From NCBI GenBank assembly GCA_035532835.1, contig DATKQG010000087.1, forward strand, positions 1-64,000: 64,000 nucleotides of DNA, in the 5' to 3' direction. This document shows, piece by piece, positions 34,468 through 42,795 of this stretch. Under the pieces are notes generated by a model. That model saw only the letters and a program-made list of their open reading frames with translations, ran no database searches and had not been told where the DNA came from. Both the position numbers and the translations under genes were made by a program. The stretch's first letter is position 1. The number at the start of each line of letters is the position of its first letter. The DNA comes from Candidatus Dormiibacterota bacterium (GTDB lineage: Bacteria > Vulcanimicrobiota > Vulcanimicrobiia > Vulcanimicrobiales > Vulcanimicrobiaceae).

Positions 34468-35656
34468 AGCGAAGTGCCTCAATCGGGTCTAAGCTTGCCG
34501 CGCGGTAGGCGGGATAGGTTCCGAACGCCAGCGTGACGACGACGGCGAAGCTTACCGCAATGCCGGTGGCTTGGAGCCACGGTATGGGCACGACCGTTCC
34601 CGTGAGCTTGATGATGAACACATCGTTGATAAAGGCCCCGAGGCCGAGACCAATCGCGAGCCCGATCGCACAGCCGGCACTGCAGAGTAGCAGCGCTTCA
34701 ATAAAAAACTGCCATAAGATCTGGCCGCCCCGCGCTCCGATGGCCTTACGTACGCCGATCTCGCGCGTTCGTTCGGCAACTGAGACCAGCATGATGTTCA
34801 TGATCCCTATTCCGGCGACCAGCAGCGAGACCGCGCCGATCAACCCGACGATGAGCGTGAGGGCGTTGAAGACTCCGCCGACGCCCTGCGTGAATTTCGC
34901 CTTGTCGGCGGTTTGGTATTGGAGGTCTTTACCGCCGTGGAGGGCGCGGAGCTTGTCTTGGACGGCGATCTCGATCTGCGGGATCCGGGATGCATCGGTC
35001 ACCAAAAATCCCGCTCCGAAAATATTTTGCCCGGTGACGTAATCGTGCACGAAGGTGGTCCACGGAATCGTGATGTCACCGCTAAACTGCAGATTGAGGA
35101 AGCCTCGTTTCGGCGCCGCCAGCACCCCGATCACGACGTAGCGGTGGCTTCCGGCGTAGAGGCTCTGCCCGGTTGGGTCGCCCCCGTCCGGAAAGAGCTT
35201 GAGATAGGCGGCGTTCGAGAGCACGCACACGTTGGTCGCGCCCGCAATGTCGTCGGAATTCAGATTGCGACCGTAAACGATCGGGAGATTGCTGAACGGC
35301 GGGGCGCCTTCGGGAGAGATACTGAAACGGGCGAGGACGTGCCCCACGCGCGCGAGTTGGCTCGAGATGCCGAGGGGTCTGGCGGAGAGGATCCCGGGAA
35401 CGCTCTGCTGGATCGCGGCGAGATCGCTGAGCCGAATGCTTGCCTTCGACGCGTCGCGCTGCCGGGAGTTCGGAAAGATGACGAACGAGTTGTCGGCTAA
35501 CGCTCCGAGCGCGCCGTTCACCGCGCCGGCCATGCTCGCTCCCAGCACTTGAATGGCGATCACCGCGCCGACGCCGATGATGAGGCCGGTGATCGTCAGG
35601 AGCGAACGCAGCTTGTTGGCGAGCAGCACCCGCAGTGCTTCGTCGAAGTACATCAT
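34460..35656 (-). CDS. MacB-like FtsX permease, second copy
   Basis: A 398-residue permease with one N-terminal helix (LLTITGLIIGVGAVIAIQVLG), a periplasmic MacB_PCD-type domain to about residue 260, and three C-terminal helices including NIMLVSVAERTREIGVRKAIGA, the conserved coupling-helix region. It lacks a fused ATPase, unlike E. coli MacB. Its start shares one base with the stop of the preceding permease gene (TAATG) and its stop overlaps the ATPase start. With its paralogue it likely forms a heterodimer. Confidence 0.92.
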   Translation of the reverse strand: MMYFDEALRVLLANKLRSLLTITGLIIGVGAVIAIQVLGASMAGAVNGALGALADNSFVIFPNSRQRDASKASIRLSDLAAIQQSVPGILSARPLGISSQLARVGHVLARFSISPEGAPPFSNLPIVYGRNLNSDDIAGATNVCVLSNAAYLKLFPDGGDPTGQSLYAGSHRYVVIGVLAAPKRGFLNLQFSGDITIPWTTFVHDYVTGQNIFGAGFLVTDASRIPQIEIAVQDKLRALHGGKDLQYQTADKAKFTQGVGGVFNALTLIVGLIGAVSLLVAGIGIMNIMLVSVAERTREIGVRKAIGARGGQILWQFFIEALLLCSAGCAIGLAIGLGLGAFINDVFIIKLTGTVVPIPWLQATGIAVSFAVVVTLAFGTYPAYRAASLDPIEALRYE

Positions 35657-36852
35657 TACGAACGCAGCGCCTCGATCGGGTCCATGGCGGCCGCTCGAAG
35701 GGCCGGATAGGTGCCGAAGACGGTTCCGACGAGCAACGAGAAGATCAGGGCGATGCTTACGATCAGCAGGTACGGGATTAACAGCGTGCCGAGTTGCTTG
35801 CTCAGAAGGGAGGCGGCGCCGATGGTTGTGAGCAAGCCCAGCGCCATACCGATCCCGCCCCCGCAGATCGAGAGGAGCACGGCCTCCATCAGAAATTGAA
35901 GCGCGATGTCGTTACGGTTGGCTCCGATCGCCTTGCGAATACCGATCTCTCGCGTGCGCTCGGTGACCGAGACCAGCATGATGTTCATGATCCCGATACC
36001 CGCGACGACCAGGGCTACGCCGCCGATCACGGAGAGCCCCAGGCCGACGATGCTCAACACGTTGGTGAAAATCTTCAGTTGGTCTGCGGTGTTCTGCATG
36101 GTGTACTTGGCGCGTCGTCCGTGAATGTGCTGAAGCGCGGCGATCGCAACTTTCCCGACCGCATCGGCCCGTAGCGGATCGGTCGGGTAGATCGCCAGAA
36201 AGTCCATCGGAGCGTCGGTAAGGTTCGAGTGGTAGGTGGTGTAGGGCACGAGCAGGTTCGAGGTGCCGCCGATACTGTTCAAAAACGAACCTTTGATGTC
36301 GGCGAAAACGCCGATCACGCGATACTGCCCGCCGTTCACGCGCAAGAAATTTCCGACGGCGGGCTGGTTTCCGAAAAACTTCGTCGCAATGTCTTGAGTG
36401 ATATTGCAGACGCGGGCGGCCGAGTTCACATCTTGTGCGTCGATGCGTCTCCCCTCCGCCATCTTGAGCCCGTCGCTGTGGTACGCGCTATCGGGATTGA
36501 CCGGCACGTAATCGCGCTTGCTGCCGAAGCTTACCGGAAACGTTTTCTGCCAAATCGGCAACACCGAAGCCGCCGAGTTTCCCAGCGCCGCTTCCACCGG
36601 CGCGAGATCGCGATAGTGAATCTGCGCCTGCTGGGGGTAATTCTGCGAGTTGTCGACGTAGACGATGACCGGCGACTGCCCGAACGAGGCGAACGTGCTG
36701 TTGATTCCGCTGGTGGCCGCACGGCTGATACCGAACACCGCGATGATCGAAGCGCTGCCGATGATCATCCCGAGCATCGTGAGGATCGAGCGAACGCGGT
36801 TGCGCCAGAGCGAAGCTACGGCTTCGTCCAGGTAGGCTAGGAGTCGGTTCAC
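35656..36852 (-). CDS. MacB-like FtsX permease, first copy
   Basis: A 398-residue paralogue of the next gene, with the same layout: helix SILTMLGMIIGSASIIAVFG, a periplasmic domain, and C-terminal helices with NIMLVSVTERTREIGIRKAIGA. GTG start overlaps the adaptor stop (GTGA). The equal length of the two permeases and their tight packing suggest tandem duplication and a heterodimeric channel. Confidence 0.92.
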   Translation of the reverse strand: MNRLLAYLDEAVASLWRNRVRSILTMLGMIIGSASIIAVFGISRAATSGINSTFASFGQSPVIVYVDNSQNYPQQAQIHYRDLAPVEAALGNSAASVLPIWQKTFPVSFGSKRDYVPVNPDSAYHSDGLKMAEGRRIDAQDVNSAARVCNITQDIATKFFGNQPAVGNFLRVNGGQYRVIGVFADIKGSFLNSIGGTSNLLVPYTTYHSNLTDAPMDFLAIYPTDPLRADAVGKVAIAALQHIHGRRAKYTMQNTADQLKIFTNVLSIVGLGLSVIGGVALVVAGIGIMNIMLVSVTERTREIGIRKAIGANRNDIALQFLMEAVLLSICGGGIGMALGLLTTIGAASLLSKQLGTLLIPYLLIVSIALIFSLLVGTVFGTYPALRAAAMDPIEALRS

Positions 36853-38153
36853 GGTGTCGCTGGCGAACTCGAAGGTGAGGGCGAGGGCATCGGCTTAACG
36901 GCCGAGCCGTCTTTGATCAGCGGATTGCTCTGCGCGACGATCAACTCGCCGGGAGAGAGCCCCGAGGTGACGATCGTCGTCGTATCGCCGATGCGGCCGG
37001 TCGTGACGAGTTGCTTTTTAGCGATACCTTTCACATCGAGATAGACGTACGATTTTCCGCCATCCTTCACGATCGCATCGTTGGGGACGGCGATCGCGTT
37101 GGGTATTTCGGTGGTGAGGATATCGACGTCGGCGCTCATGCCGTCCTTGAGGAACGATGGCGATTCGTCGAGGGCGATCGTCGTGAGCACCTGTTTTGCG
37201 GTGCTCGATGCGTCGGTCGATTTTACTGCGACCGGAGCGATCTGAACGACGTGGCCGCGAATCTTCGTTCCGGGGAAGTCCTGGCCGCTGACGATCGCGT
37301 GTTGGCCGACGCGAACGTTGATGATGTCTTGCTCGTCGACCTGTGCCTTGACGATATATCCCGCGCCGCCGGCGATGGTAAAGAGCGATTGCCCGGCGCT
37401 CACGCTGTCGCCCGGTTGCATCGAGCGGAGGGAATCGCCCGATTGCGTCGCGACCGTCTGAATCATGCCGGAGAACGGCGCAACGATGCGGGTGAAGGCG
37501 AGTTGTTGCTCGTTTTGGCTGTTGAGGATTTGCGCCTTGCGTGCGGCTGCCTGTGCGGCCTGCACGCTATTTTGGCCGTAGCCGGATACCGCGCCGAGCC
37601 GGAGCTGTGCTACTGCCTGATCGTACGTCACTTGCGCGACGTCCAGTTTCGCCTTGTCGGCATCGACGACGTTGCGAGCGATGGCCTTGTTTTGCAGCAG
37701 CGCGAGATCGGCGTCGTAAACGCGTTTGGCTTCCTTCAGATTGGCAAGCGCCGTATCGACCGCGGCTTGATACTGCACCTTGGCGTTTTGCTCGTTGACG
37801 CGCGCGCTCGAGACGTTGGCGACCGAAGAGGAGTAATCGGCCTCCGACCCCGCTGCGTTGAATTGAAGCGTCGGGTTTTGAACCGTCGCCAAGAGCTGGC
37901 CCTGCGAGACGTACTCTCCGGAGCGAACGTAGATCTGGCCGATATTGCCTGCGACCAGCGTTGGGATCGTCGCGGTATGCGGATGCATCACCACCCCGTT
38001 CTCCGGGAGTTTCACGGTGAAGTTCGCGAGCGCGATGCGCTGCGTCTTTACGGAGACGGCGGCGTTGCCGCTGTGGCGCGAAATGACGACCGCGAAGACG
38101 ATCAGAACGACGATCGCCGCGAGGACGATGATGAGATTACGAGTGCGATGCAT
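36849..38153 (-). CDS. Periplasmic adaptor (membrane-fusion) protein
   Basis: A 434-residue MacA/HlyD-type adaptor. An N-terminal anchor (LIIVLAAIVVLIVFAVVIS) leads to a barrel-sandwich lipoyl half (PTLVAGNIGQIYVRSGEYV), a long alpha-hairpin with heptads (residues about 105-215), the second lipoyl half (VAPFSGMIQTVATQSGDS) and beta-barrel and membrane-proximal domains. It bridges the inner-membrane permeases to the TolC channel encoded 2 nt upstream. The C-terminus is Pro/Ser-rich. Confidence 0.93.
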   Translation of the reverse strand: MHRTRNLIIVLAAIVVLIVFAVVISRHSGNAAVSVKTQRIALANFTVKLPENGVVMHPHTATIPTLVAGNIGQIYVRSGEYVSQGQLLATVQNPTLQFNAAGSEADYSSSVANVSSARVNEQNAKVQYQAAVDTALANLKEAKRVYDADLALLQNKAIARNVVDADKAKLDVAQVTYDQAVAQLRLGAVSGYGQNSVQAAQAAARKAQILNSQNEQQLAFTRIVAPFSGMIQTVATQSGDSLRSMQPGDSVSAGQSLFTIAGGAGYIVKAQVDEQDIINVRVGQHAIVSGQDFPGTKIRGHVVQIAPVAVKSTDASSTAKQVLTTIALDESPSFLKDGMSADVDILTTEIPNAIAVPNDAIVKDGGKSYVYLDVKGIAKKQLVTTGRIGDTTTIVTSGLSPGELIVAQSNPLIKDGSAVKPMPSPSPSSSPATP

Positions 38154-38155
38154 GC

Positions 38156-39565
38156 TTACCTCAGATCGGCGACGGCGCTGCGCGCATCGTAGATGCCCAG
38201 GCTGACGCGGAGTTTGACGATGGCGTCCACGTAAGCGACCTTGGCGTTGACCAAGTCGGATTGCGCGACGACCGATTGCTGCTGCGTTTGGAGAACGTCG
38301 GAGAGGGCGATAAGGCCGTGCTGGTATTGCAGTTGCGCGATTCGGGCCGATTCCGTGCCGAGCCGCGATTCATCGTTGGCGTAGCCTAATTGGACAAGCG
38401 CCGTCTGCGCGGAACGAAAGCTTTCGCGCACGTCCAAGCGGACTTGGCTCGCGGTTTGATCGACCGTGGCCTGCGCCGCAACGACCTGCGCATCGTCGTT
38501 TTTCATCTCGAAGTGGCGGGCTCCGTAGTCCATCAGCGGGAGCGTGAACGTGCTTACGGCCGAGAGCGACCAAAATCCCGGGCTACCGACCCGCGGGGCT
38601 ATGCCGATCGGCTGGCCGGAGGAGTTGAAGATGTACTGCACGTTGGTCGGCGAGAACTGGTTGCCGAACGCGGCTCCCAATTGAACCGATGGAAAGAGTT
38701 CTCGGCTAAAGCCCTTGCGCGTCTCCCTCGCGGCTGCCAGCGCCTCGCCTGCGGATTTCAGATCGGGGCGGGCGGCCAATGCGATCGACTCGAGCTTGGC
38801 GAGCGGCTGTGACGGCAGCGGCGGGCTCTGAATCTGGGCCGGAAAAATGAAGCGCGTCTCGAGCGGCGCGCCGATGCTTTGGGCGAGCGTTTCGCGTGCG
38901 TTCACCACGTCGGTCTGCGCGCCGACGAGCGTGGAGTTGCTTTTGGCTTGCGCGACACGGGCTTTGAGGACGTCGACTCCGGCGGCAACGCCCGCGCGCT
39001 CTTTGGCCTTTGCATCGGACACGAGGACGTTTTGGTATGCCAGATCCGAACTGTCGACCGCTACGATCGCTTGTTTTTGAACGACCGAGTAGAATGCGTC
39101 GGTGACGGTGGTGGCGACCTGGTCCTCCGCGTTTGCCAAGTCCTGTTGCGCTTGCGCTACCTGAGCGCGGGCCGTCGTGAGCTGAATCATGCCCAGCCCG
39201 CCGGTCTGCAGCGTGTACTGCGTCCCGATTTGCGCGGTGTTTTGGCTGAATTGCTGCTGCTGTTGCGCGCCGATGATCGCATACGCACCGCCGTAGTTCG
39301 AGTTCTTAGCGAGGTAGCTTTGAAGCGAGCCGTTGACCGTCGGTAGCGAAGCGATGCGCTGCTTTCCGAGGGCGTTGTAGGCCTGCGCGACCGCGGCGAC
39401 CTTCTGCGCGACCGTCGAACTGTGATTCAGCGCGTACGCCACCGCGTCGCCGAGCGTCATCGGCGGCGGCGTTTGCGCGGAAGCGAGTGCCGGGAAGGCA
39501 GCCGCAGCGATAAACGCTGCGGCTGCCGACAAACCAGTGCGATGCATGAGGTCCTTAGCCGCCAA
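38156..39565 (-). CDS. TolC-family outer-membrane factor
   Basis: A 469-residue channel-tunnel protein with a signal peptide (AAAFIAAAAFPALASAQ). Two OEP repeats follow with the alternating long helices typical of TolC (for example ARAQVAQAQQDLANAEDQVA, QYQHGLIALSDVLQTQQQ). It trimerises to give the exit duct for the adaptor and permeases downstream. It overlaps the Yip1-type gene upstream by 11 bases. It might also serve the RND pump at 5050-8259, which has no outer-membrane partner nearby. Confidence 0.94.
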   Translation of the reverse strand: MAAKDLMHRTGLSAAAAFIAAAAFPALASAQTPPPMTLGDAVAYALNHSSTVAQKVAAVAQAYNALGKQRIASLPTVNGSLQSYLAKNSNYGGAYAIIGAQQQQQFSQNTAQIGTQYTLQTGGLGMIQLTTARAQVAQAQQDLANAEDQVATTVTDAFYSVVQKQAIVAVDSSDLAYQNVLVSDAKAKERAGVAAGVDVLKARVAQAKSNSTLVGAQTDVVNARETLAQSIGAPLETRFIFPAQIQSPPLPSQPLAKLESIALAARPDLKSAGEALAAARETRKGFSRELFPSVQLGAAFGNQFSPTNVQYIFNSSGQPIGIAPRVGSPGFWSLSAVSTFTLPLMDYGARHFEMKNDDAQVVAAQATVDQTASQVRLDVRESFRSAQTALVQLGYANDESRLGTESARIAQLQYQHGLIALSDVLQTQQQSVVAQSDLVNAKVAYVDAIVKLRVSLGIYDARSAVADLR

Positions 39566-40307
39566 AGGCGTGTGCGAATGCCGCCGAGGAGAGCGCGCCG
39601 ACGACCGTGATGAGGAGCGGAGCGATCCAGGCGATCGGCCCGCTCACGCGCGCGGTAGCGCGCATCATGACGATATTGAGCGCGAGGCCCCATAGGACGA
39701 ACACGTTGATGGTATGTAAAAACGAACCGCCGAAGCCCGCCAAGCCCGGTGCGATCATCCCGAGATTCGGAATGGAGCCCAGCAAGTCGTTGATCGAGTT
39801 GTAATGGTCCGCACCGACGGCCATGGTGATGATTCCGGTTATTAGGGTCATCAGCCCGAAAGTCGGTATGGTGATGTGCACCGATCCGCACCACAGCGAT
39901 TTGAAGGTGCCGGTACCACGCCCTACGGCGTTGCCGACTAAAAGAAACACCGCGTTCAGGAGGGCGGCGATCAGAGAGACGGCCAAGAGCTGAACGGCGC
40001 CCAGTGCCGCGGCGAGCGTCGACGGGTGGGACGCGTTGGCGATCATTTTAGCGCGCTGAGCGTCCGAGAGGTTGGTCATCAAAGGGCTTGTTGCCAGCAT
40101 GTGCTGGATCATCCCGATGCTCGCATGCACCGTCGCCGGGCGCTCGAGAATGTAGCCGGCGATCATGAGGATCGCCGAAATAACGAACGCCCACAACCAC
40201 GTCGGCGAAACGCGTAGTTCTGAAAACGCCTCGTTCGGGGCGACGATCGTATCGAGCGCGGTCTTTAGACCGTTACTCGGTGCTGGTGTCGTGGAATCGA
40301 TAGCCAT
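39555..40307 (-). CDS. Yip1-family membrane protein
   Basis: A 250-residue protein with about five membrane helices (for example WLWAFVISAILMIAGYIL, LLAVSLIAALLNAVFLLVG, SGPIAWIAPLLITVVGA), matching the Yip1 domain layout. The start is ATG 40307 (MAIDSTTPAPSNG), preceded by AAAGGGTGAG; the upstream extension is non-homologous. Bacterial Yip1 proteins have no settled function. Coupled to tolC by an 11-base overlap, it is probably part of the efflux operon. Confidence 0.8.
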   Translation of the reverse strand: MAIDSTTPAPSNGLKTALDTIVAPNEAFSELRVSPTWLWAFVISAILMIAGYILERPATVHASIGMIQHMLATSPLMTNLSDAQRAKMIANASHPSTLAAALGAVQLLAVSLIAALLNAVFLLVGNAVGRGTGTFKSLWCGSVHITIPTFGLMTLITGIITMAVGADHYNSINDLLGSIPNLGMIAPGLAGFGGSFLHTINVFVLWGLALNIVMMRATARVSGPIAWIAPLLITVVGALSSAAFAHAFGG

Positions 40308-40371
40308 ACTCACCCTTTCATAGTGCTCGGTTGCTCCATTTGTTTCGTTCGAGTTAAGAAGCGCCCCGCCG

Positions 40372-40686
40372 CTACGGCGAAGATGTTGGTGAAGGTCTCT
40401 CCTCCCGCAGCAGGCGATCGACCGAGAGATGCCGTTCGATGGCTTGGCGCACGCGTTCGAGGCGCGCTTTGCGCAATTCCAGCAGCCGCAGCTGTAGGAT
40501 AAGTCGCATGCGGCGCAACGCACGCCTCGAATAAAGGGCGTCGGGATCATCCCGATGGCCGGACGCGACACGAATGCGAGCAGGGACTGGTTGGCAGCTT
40601 GCGTGGGGTTTTGGAGCCGCTCCCCATAGGCCCAGAGCAAGCGCGAGCGAGGTCACGGCCACCCCGGCGCGGTATCCGATATACAT
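40372..40686 (-). CDS. Small exported protein, 104 aa
   Basis: A signal-peptide-like start (MYIGYRAGVAVTSLALALGL) is followed by a basic helical region rich in Arg and Leu (RRMRLILQLRLLELRKARL) that may form a coiled coil. A strong Shine-Dalgarno GGAGG lies 6 nt before the ATG, which supports a real gene. No family recognised. It heads the minus-strand efflux operon, 64 nt before the Yip1-type gene, so a role as sensor or periplasmic chaperone is possible. It is divergent from the RNase J gene. Confidence 0.65.
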   Translation of the reverse strand: MYIGYRAGVAVTSLALALGLWGAAPKPHASCQPVPARIRVASGHRDDPDALYSRRALRRMRLILQLRLLELRKARLERVRQAIERHLSVDRLLREERPSPTSSP

Positions 40687-40746
40687 ACAATTCCTCCGAG
40701 AACGCTATCACGCGTTTCTCGCGCTCGCAAAGTAGTACGAACGACG

Positions 40747-42441
40747 TTGAATTCCGATACCTTGGTCGTCCCTGCCCCGCCGAAGGAGCCCTTCGTCCGC
40801 CTCGTCCCGCTGGGCGGGTGTGGCGAAATCGGCCGCAACATGACGGTGGTCGAGACGAATGAAGACTTAGTGGTGGTCGATTGTGGCCTGATGTTCCCCG
40901 ACGATGAGATGTTCGGGGTCGACGTAGTCATCAACGACTTCACGTACGTGCGCGAACGCGCGCACAAGCTGCGTGCCGTGCTGGTCACCCACGGGCACGA
41001 AGATCACATCGGCGGGATTCCGTATTTTCTGCGCGAGTTTCCGGACACCCCGATCGTTGGAACCCCTCTCTCGCTCGCGCTGATCAAAGCGAAATCGCGC
41101 GACCATAAATTGGGCGACGTCGATTTCGTGCAGGTGCAGCCGGGCGACCGCGTGGCCTACGGATCGATCGAAGCGGAGTTCGTGCACATCAATCATTCGG
41201 TCGCGGGAGCCTGTTCGATCGCGATTCGCACGCCCGTCGGCATCTTTTTCCACACCGGCGATTTCAAGTTCGATCAAACGCCCATCGACGGCAAGCCGGC
41301 GGACTTCGCCCGCATCGCGCGAATCGGAGACGAGGGCGTGCTCTGCATGCTTTCGGATTCCACCAACGCGGAGCGCCCGGGCCACACGCTCTCGGAGCGC
41401 ATCGTCGGTGAAGCCTTTACCGCGATCTTTCAGCGGGCCAAGGGGCGCATCGTCGTCGCGTCGTTCGCCTCGAACGTTCCGCGCGTACAGCAAGCCGTCG
41501 ATCACGCGGTGCAGTTCGGGCGCAAGGTTGCATTTTTGGGGCGCTCGATGCAGAACGTCGTACACTTCGCAAGCGAACTTGGACACCTTCGGATTCCGCC
41601 CGGAACCGTCATCAAAATCGAAGAAGTCGATAACTATCCGCCCGAGCAGGTGATGGTGATGACCACCGGCTCGCAGGGCGAGCCGATGAGCGGGCTCGCG
41701 CGGATGTCGGTCCGCGACCACAAGAAATTCAAAATCGTCCCCGGCGATACGGTGGTCATCAGCGCCACGCCGATCCCGGGTAACGAGAAGAGCGTTTACA
41801 AAACGATCAACAACCTGTGCAAGATCGGGGCCATCGTCATTCACGGTTCCGAGGGCAAGTCGCACGTCTCGGGGCATGCCTCGCAAGAGGAATTGCTGCT
41901 GATGCTCAACCTCGTGCGTCCGGAATTCTTCATTCCGATCCACGGTGAGTATCGGATGCTGATGCAGCACGGCCGTCTGGCCGCGCAGACCGGCGTCGAT
42001 TCCGGCAACGTGTTCGTCGTCGAAGACGGCGACGTGCTCGAGTTCACGCTCGAATACGGCGACAAAATCGGTAAGACGTACGGCGGCAACGTGCTCGTAG
42101 ACGGATCGGGCGTCGGCGACATCGGCGAAGCCGTCCTGCGAGATCGCAAAGCGCTCTCCAACGACGGGATCCTGATGGTCGTGGTGACGATCGATGCTGA
42201 AGAAGCGCGTCTGATCGGCACGCCGGACATCGTCTCCAAGGGCGTCTTCTACCTGCCGGACTCCGACGAGCTGCTCGATGAATTGCGTGCTCTGGCTCAA
42301 CGTACGATCGAGGGGGTCTCGGTCGAGGGTTTGCGCGACGTCAATACGGTCAAGGAGCACATTCGCAACGCGCTCTCCAAGGCGATTTACGGCAAAACCA
42401 AACGGCGCCCGATCATCGTCCCGGTGGTGATGGAAGTCTGA
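40747..42441 (+). CDS. rnj: Ribonuclease J
   Basis: A 564-residue metallo-beta-lactamase-fold exo/endoribonuclease for mRNA and rRNA processing. The metal motif THGHEDHIGG is at 81-90, later motifs include HTGDFKFD and SDSTNAERPGHT, the beta-CASP segment contains ATPIPGNEKSVYKTIN, and HVSGHAS is present. The C-terminal domain ends at a typical position. The annotated TTG start has no clear Shine-Dalgarno, so it is uncertain by a few codons. RNase J presence with no RNase E in view is typical of non-proteobacterial lineages. Confidence 0.95.
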   Translation: MNSDTLVVPAPPKEPFVRLVPLGGCGEIGRNMTVVETNEDLVVVDCGLMFPDDEMFGVDVVINDFTYVRERAHKLRAVLVTHGHEDHIGGIPYFLREFPDTPIVGTPLSLALIKAKSRDHKLGDVDFVQVQPGDRVAYGSIEAEFVHINHSVAGACSIAIRTPVGIFFHTGDFKFDQTPIDGKPADFARIARIGDEGVLCMLSDSTNAERPGHTLSERIVGEAFTAIFQRAKGRIVVASFASNVPRVQQAVDHAVQFGRKVAFLGRSMQNVVHFASELGHLRIPPGTVIKIEEVDNYPPEQVMVMTTGSQGEPMSGLARMSVRDHKKFKIVPGDTVVISATPIPGNEKSVYKTINNLCKIGAIVIHGSEGKSHVSGHASQEELLLMLNLVRPEFFIPIHGEYRMLMQHGRLAAQTGVDSGNVFVVEDGDVLEFTLEYGDKIGKTYGGNVLVDGSGVGDIGEAVLRDRKALSNDGILMVVVTIDAEEARLIGTPDIVSKGVFYLPDSDELLDELRALAQRTIEGVSVEGLRDVNTVKEHIRNALSKAIYGKTKRRPIIVPVVMEV

Positions 42442-42474
42442 AAATCTTGCTCCGTTTGATGAGTTAAACGGAGC

Positions 42475-42795
42475 ATGAAGAGCACGCGCAAGGCCTTTCT
42501 TGCTGCGGCTGCCGTCGTGGGGGCGAGCATGACCGTATCGAAAGAGGCCGCGCTAGCACAATCCGCACCATCCCCCACACCCGTTCCAACGCCCAGCGCG
42601 CACCCGCCCTCGGCAGCGGCTCGCGCGCTTGCCGAACGCATGCGGGCGTTCGACCCGCAGCTGGACGACGCGCAGCTCGCGCGAATCGCCGACGGCATCC
42701 AAGAGGGCTTTGGGCTCGGGGGCGCGCTCAACCCTAAAGGCAAGAAGCTTAAAAACGGCGATGTGCCGACGCCGGAATTTGAGGTGGGCGCATGA
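42475..42795 (+). CDS. Small exported protein coupled to amidase, 106 aa
   Basis: The N-terminus MKSTRKAFLAAAAVVGASMTV looks like a signal peptide (Tat-like but without a clear RR pair), followed by a Pro/Ser/Thr linker. An 80-residue domain follows: AERMRAFDPQLDDAQLARIA and GGALNPKGKKLKNGD. Its stop overlaps the amidase start (ATGA). I do not recognise the family. The pair suggests an export or assembly partner for the amidase, or a maturation subunit; the amidase itself has no signal peptide. Confidence 0.75.
   Translation: MKSTRKAFLAAAAVVGASMTVSKEAALAQSAPSPTPVPTPSAHPPSAAARALAERMRAFDPQLDDAQLARIADGIQEGFGLGGALNPKGKKLKNGDVPTPEFEVGA

Noticed and set aside
40867-42360. Long open frame (497 codons) antisense to RNase J
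   Set aside because: It mirrors the codon bias of the RNase J gene, is rich in Arg, Asp and His, and has no family motif.
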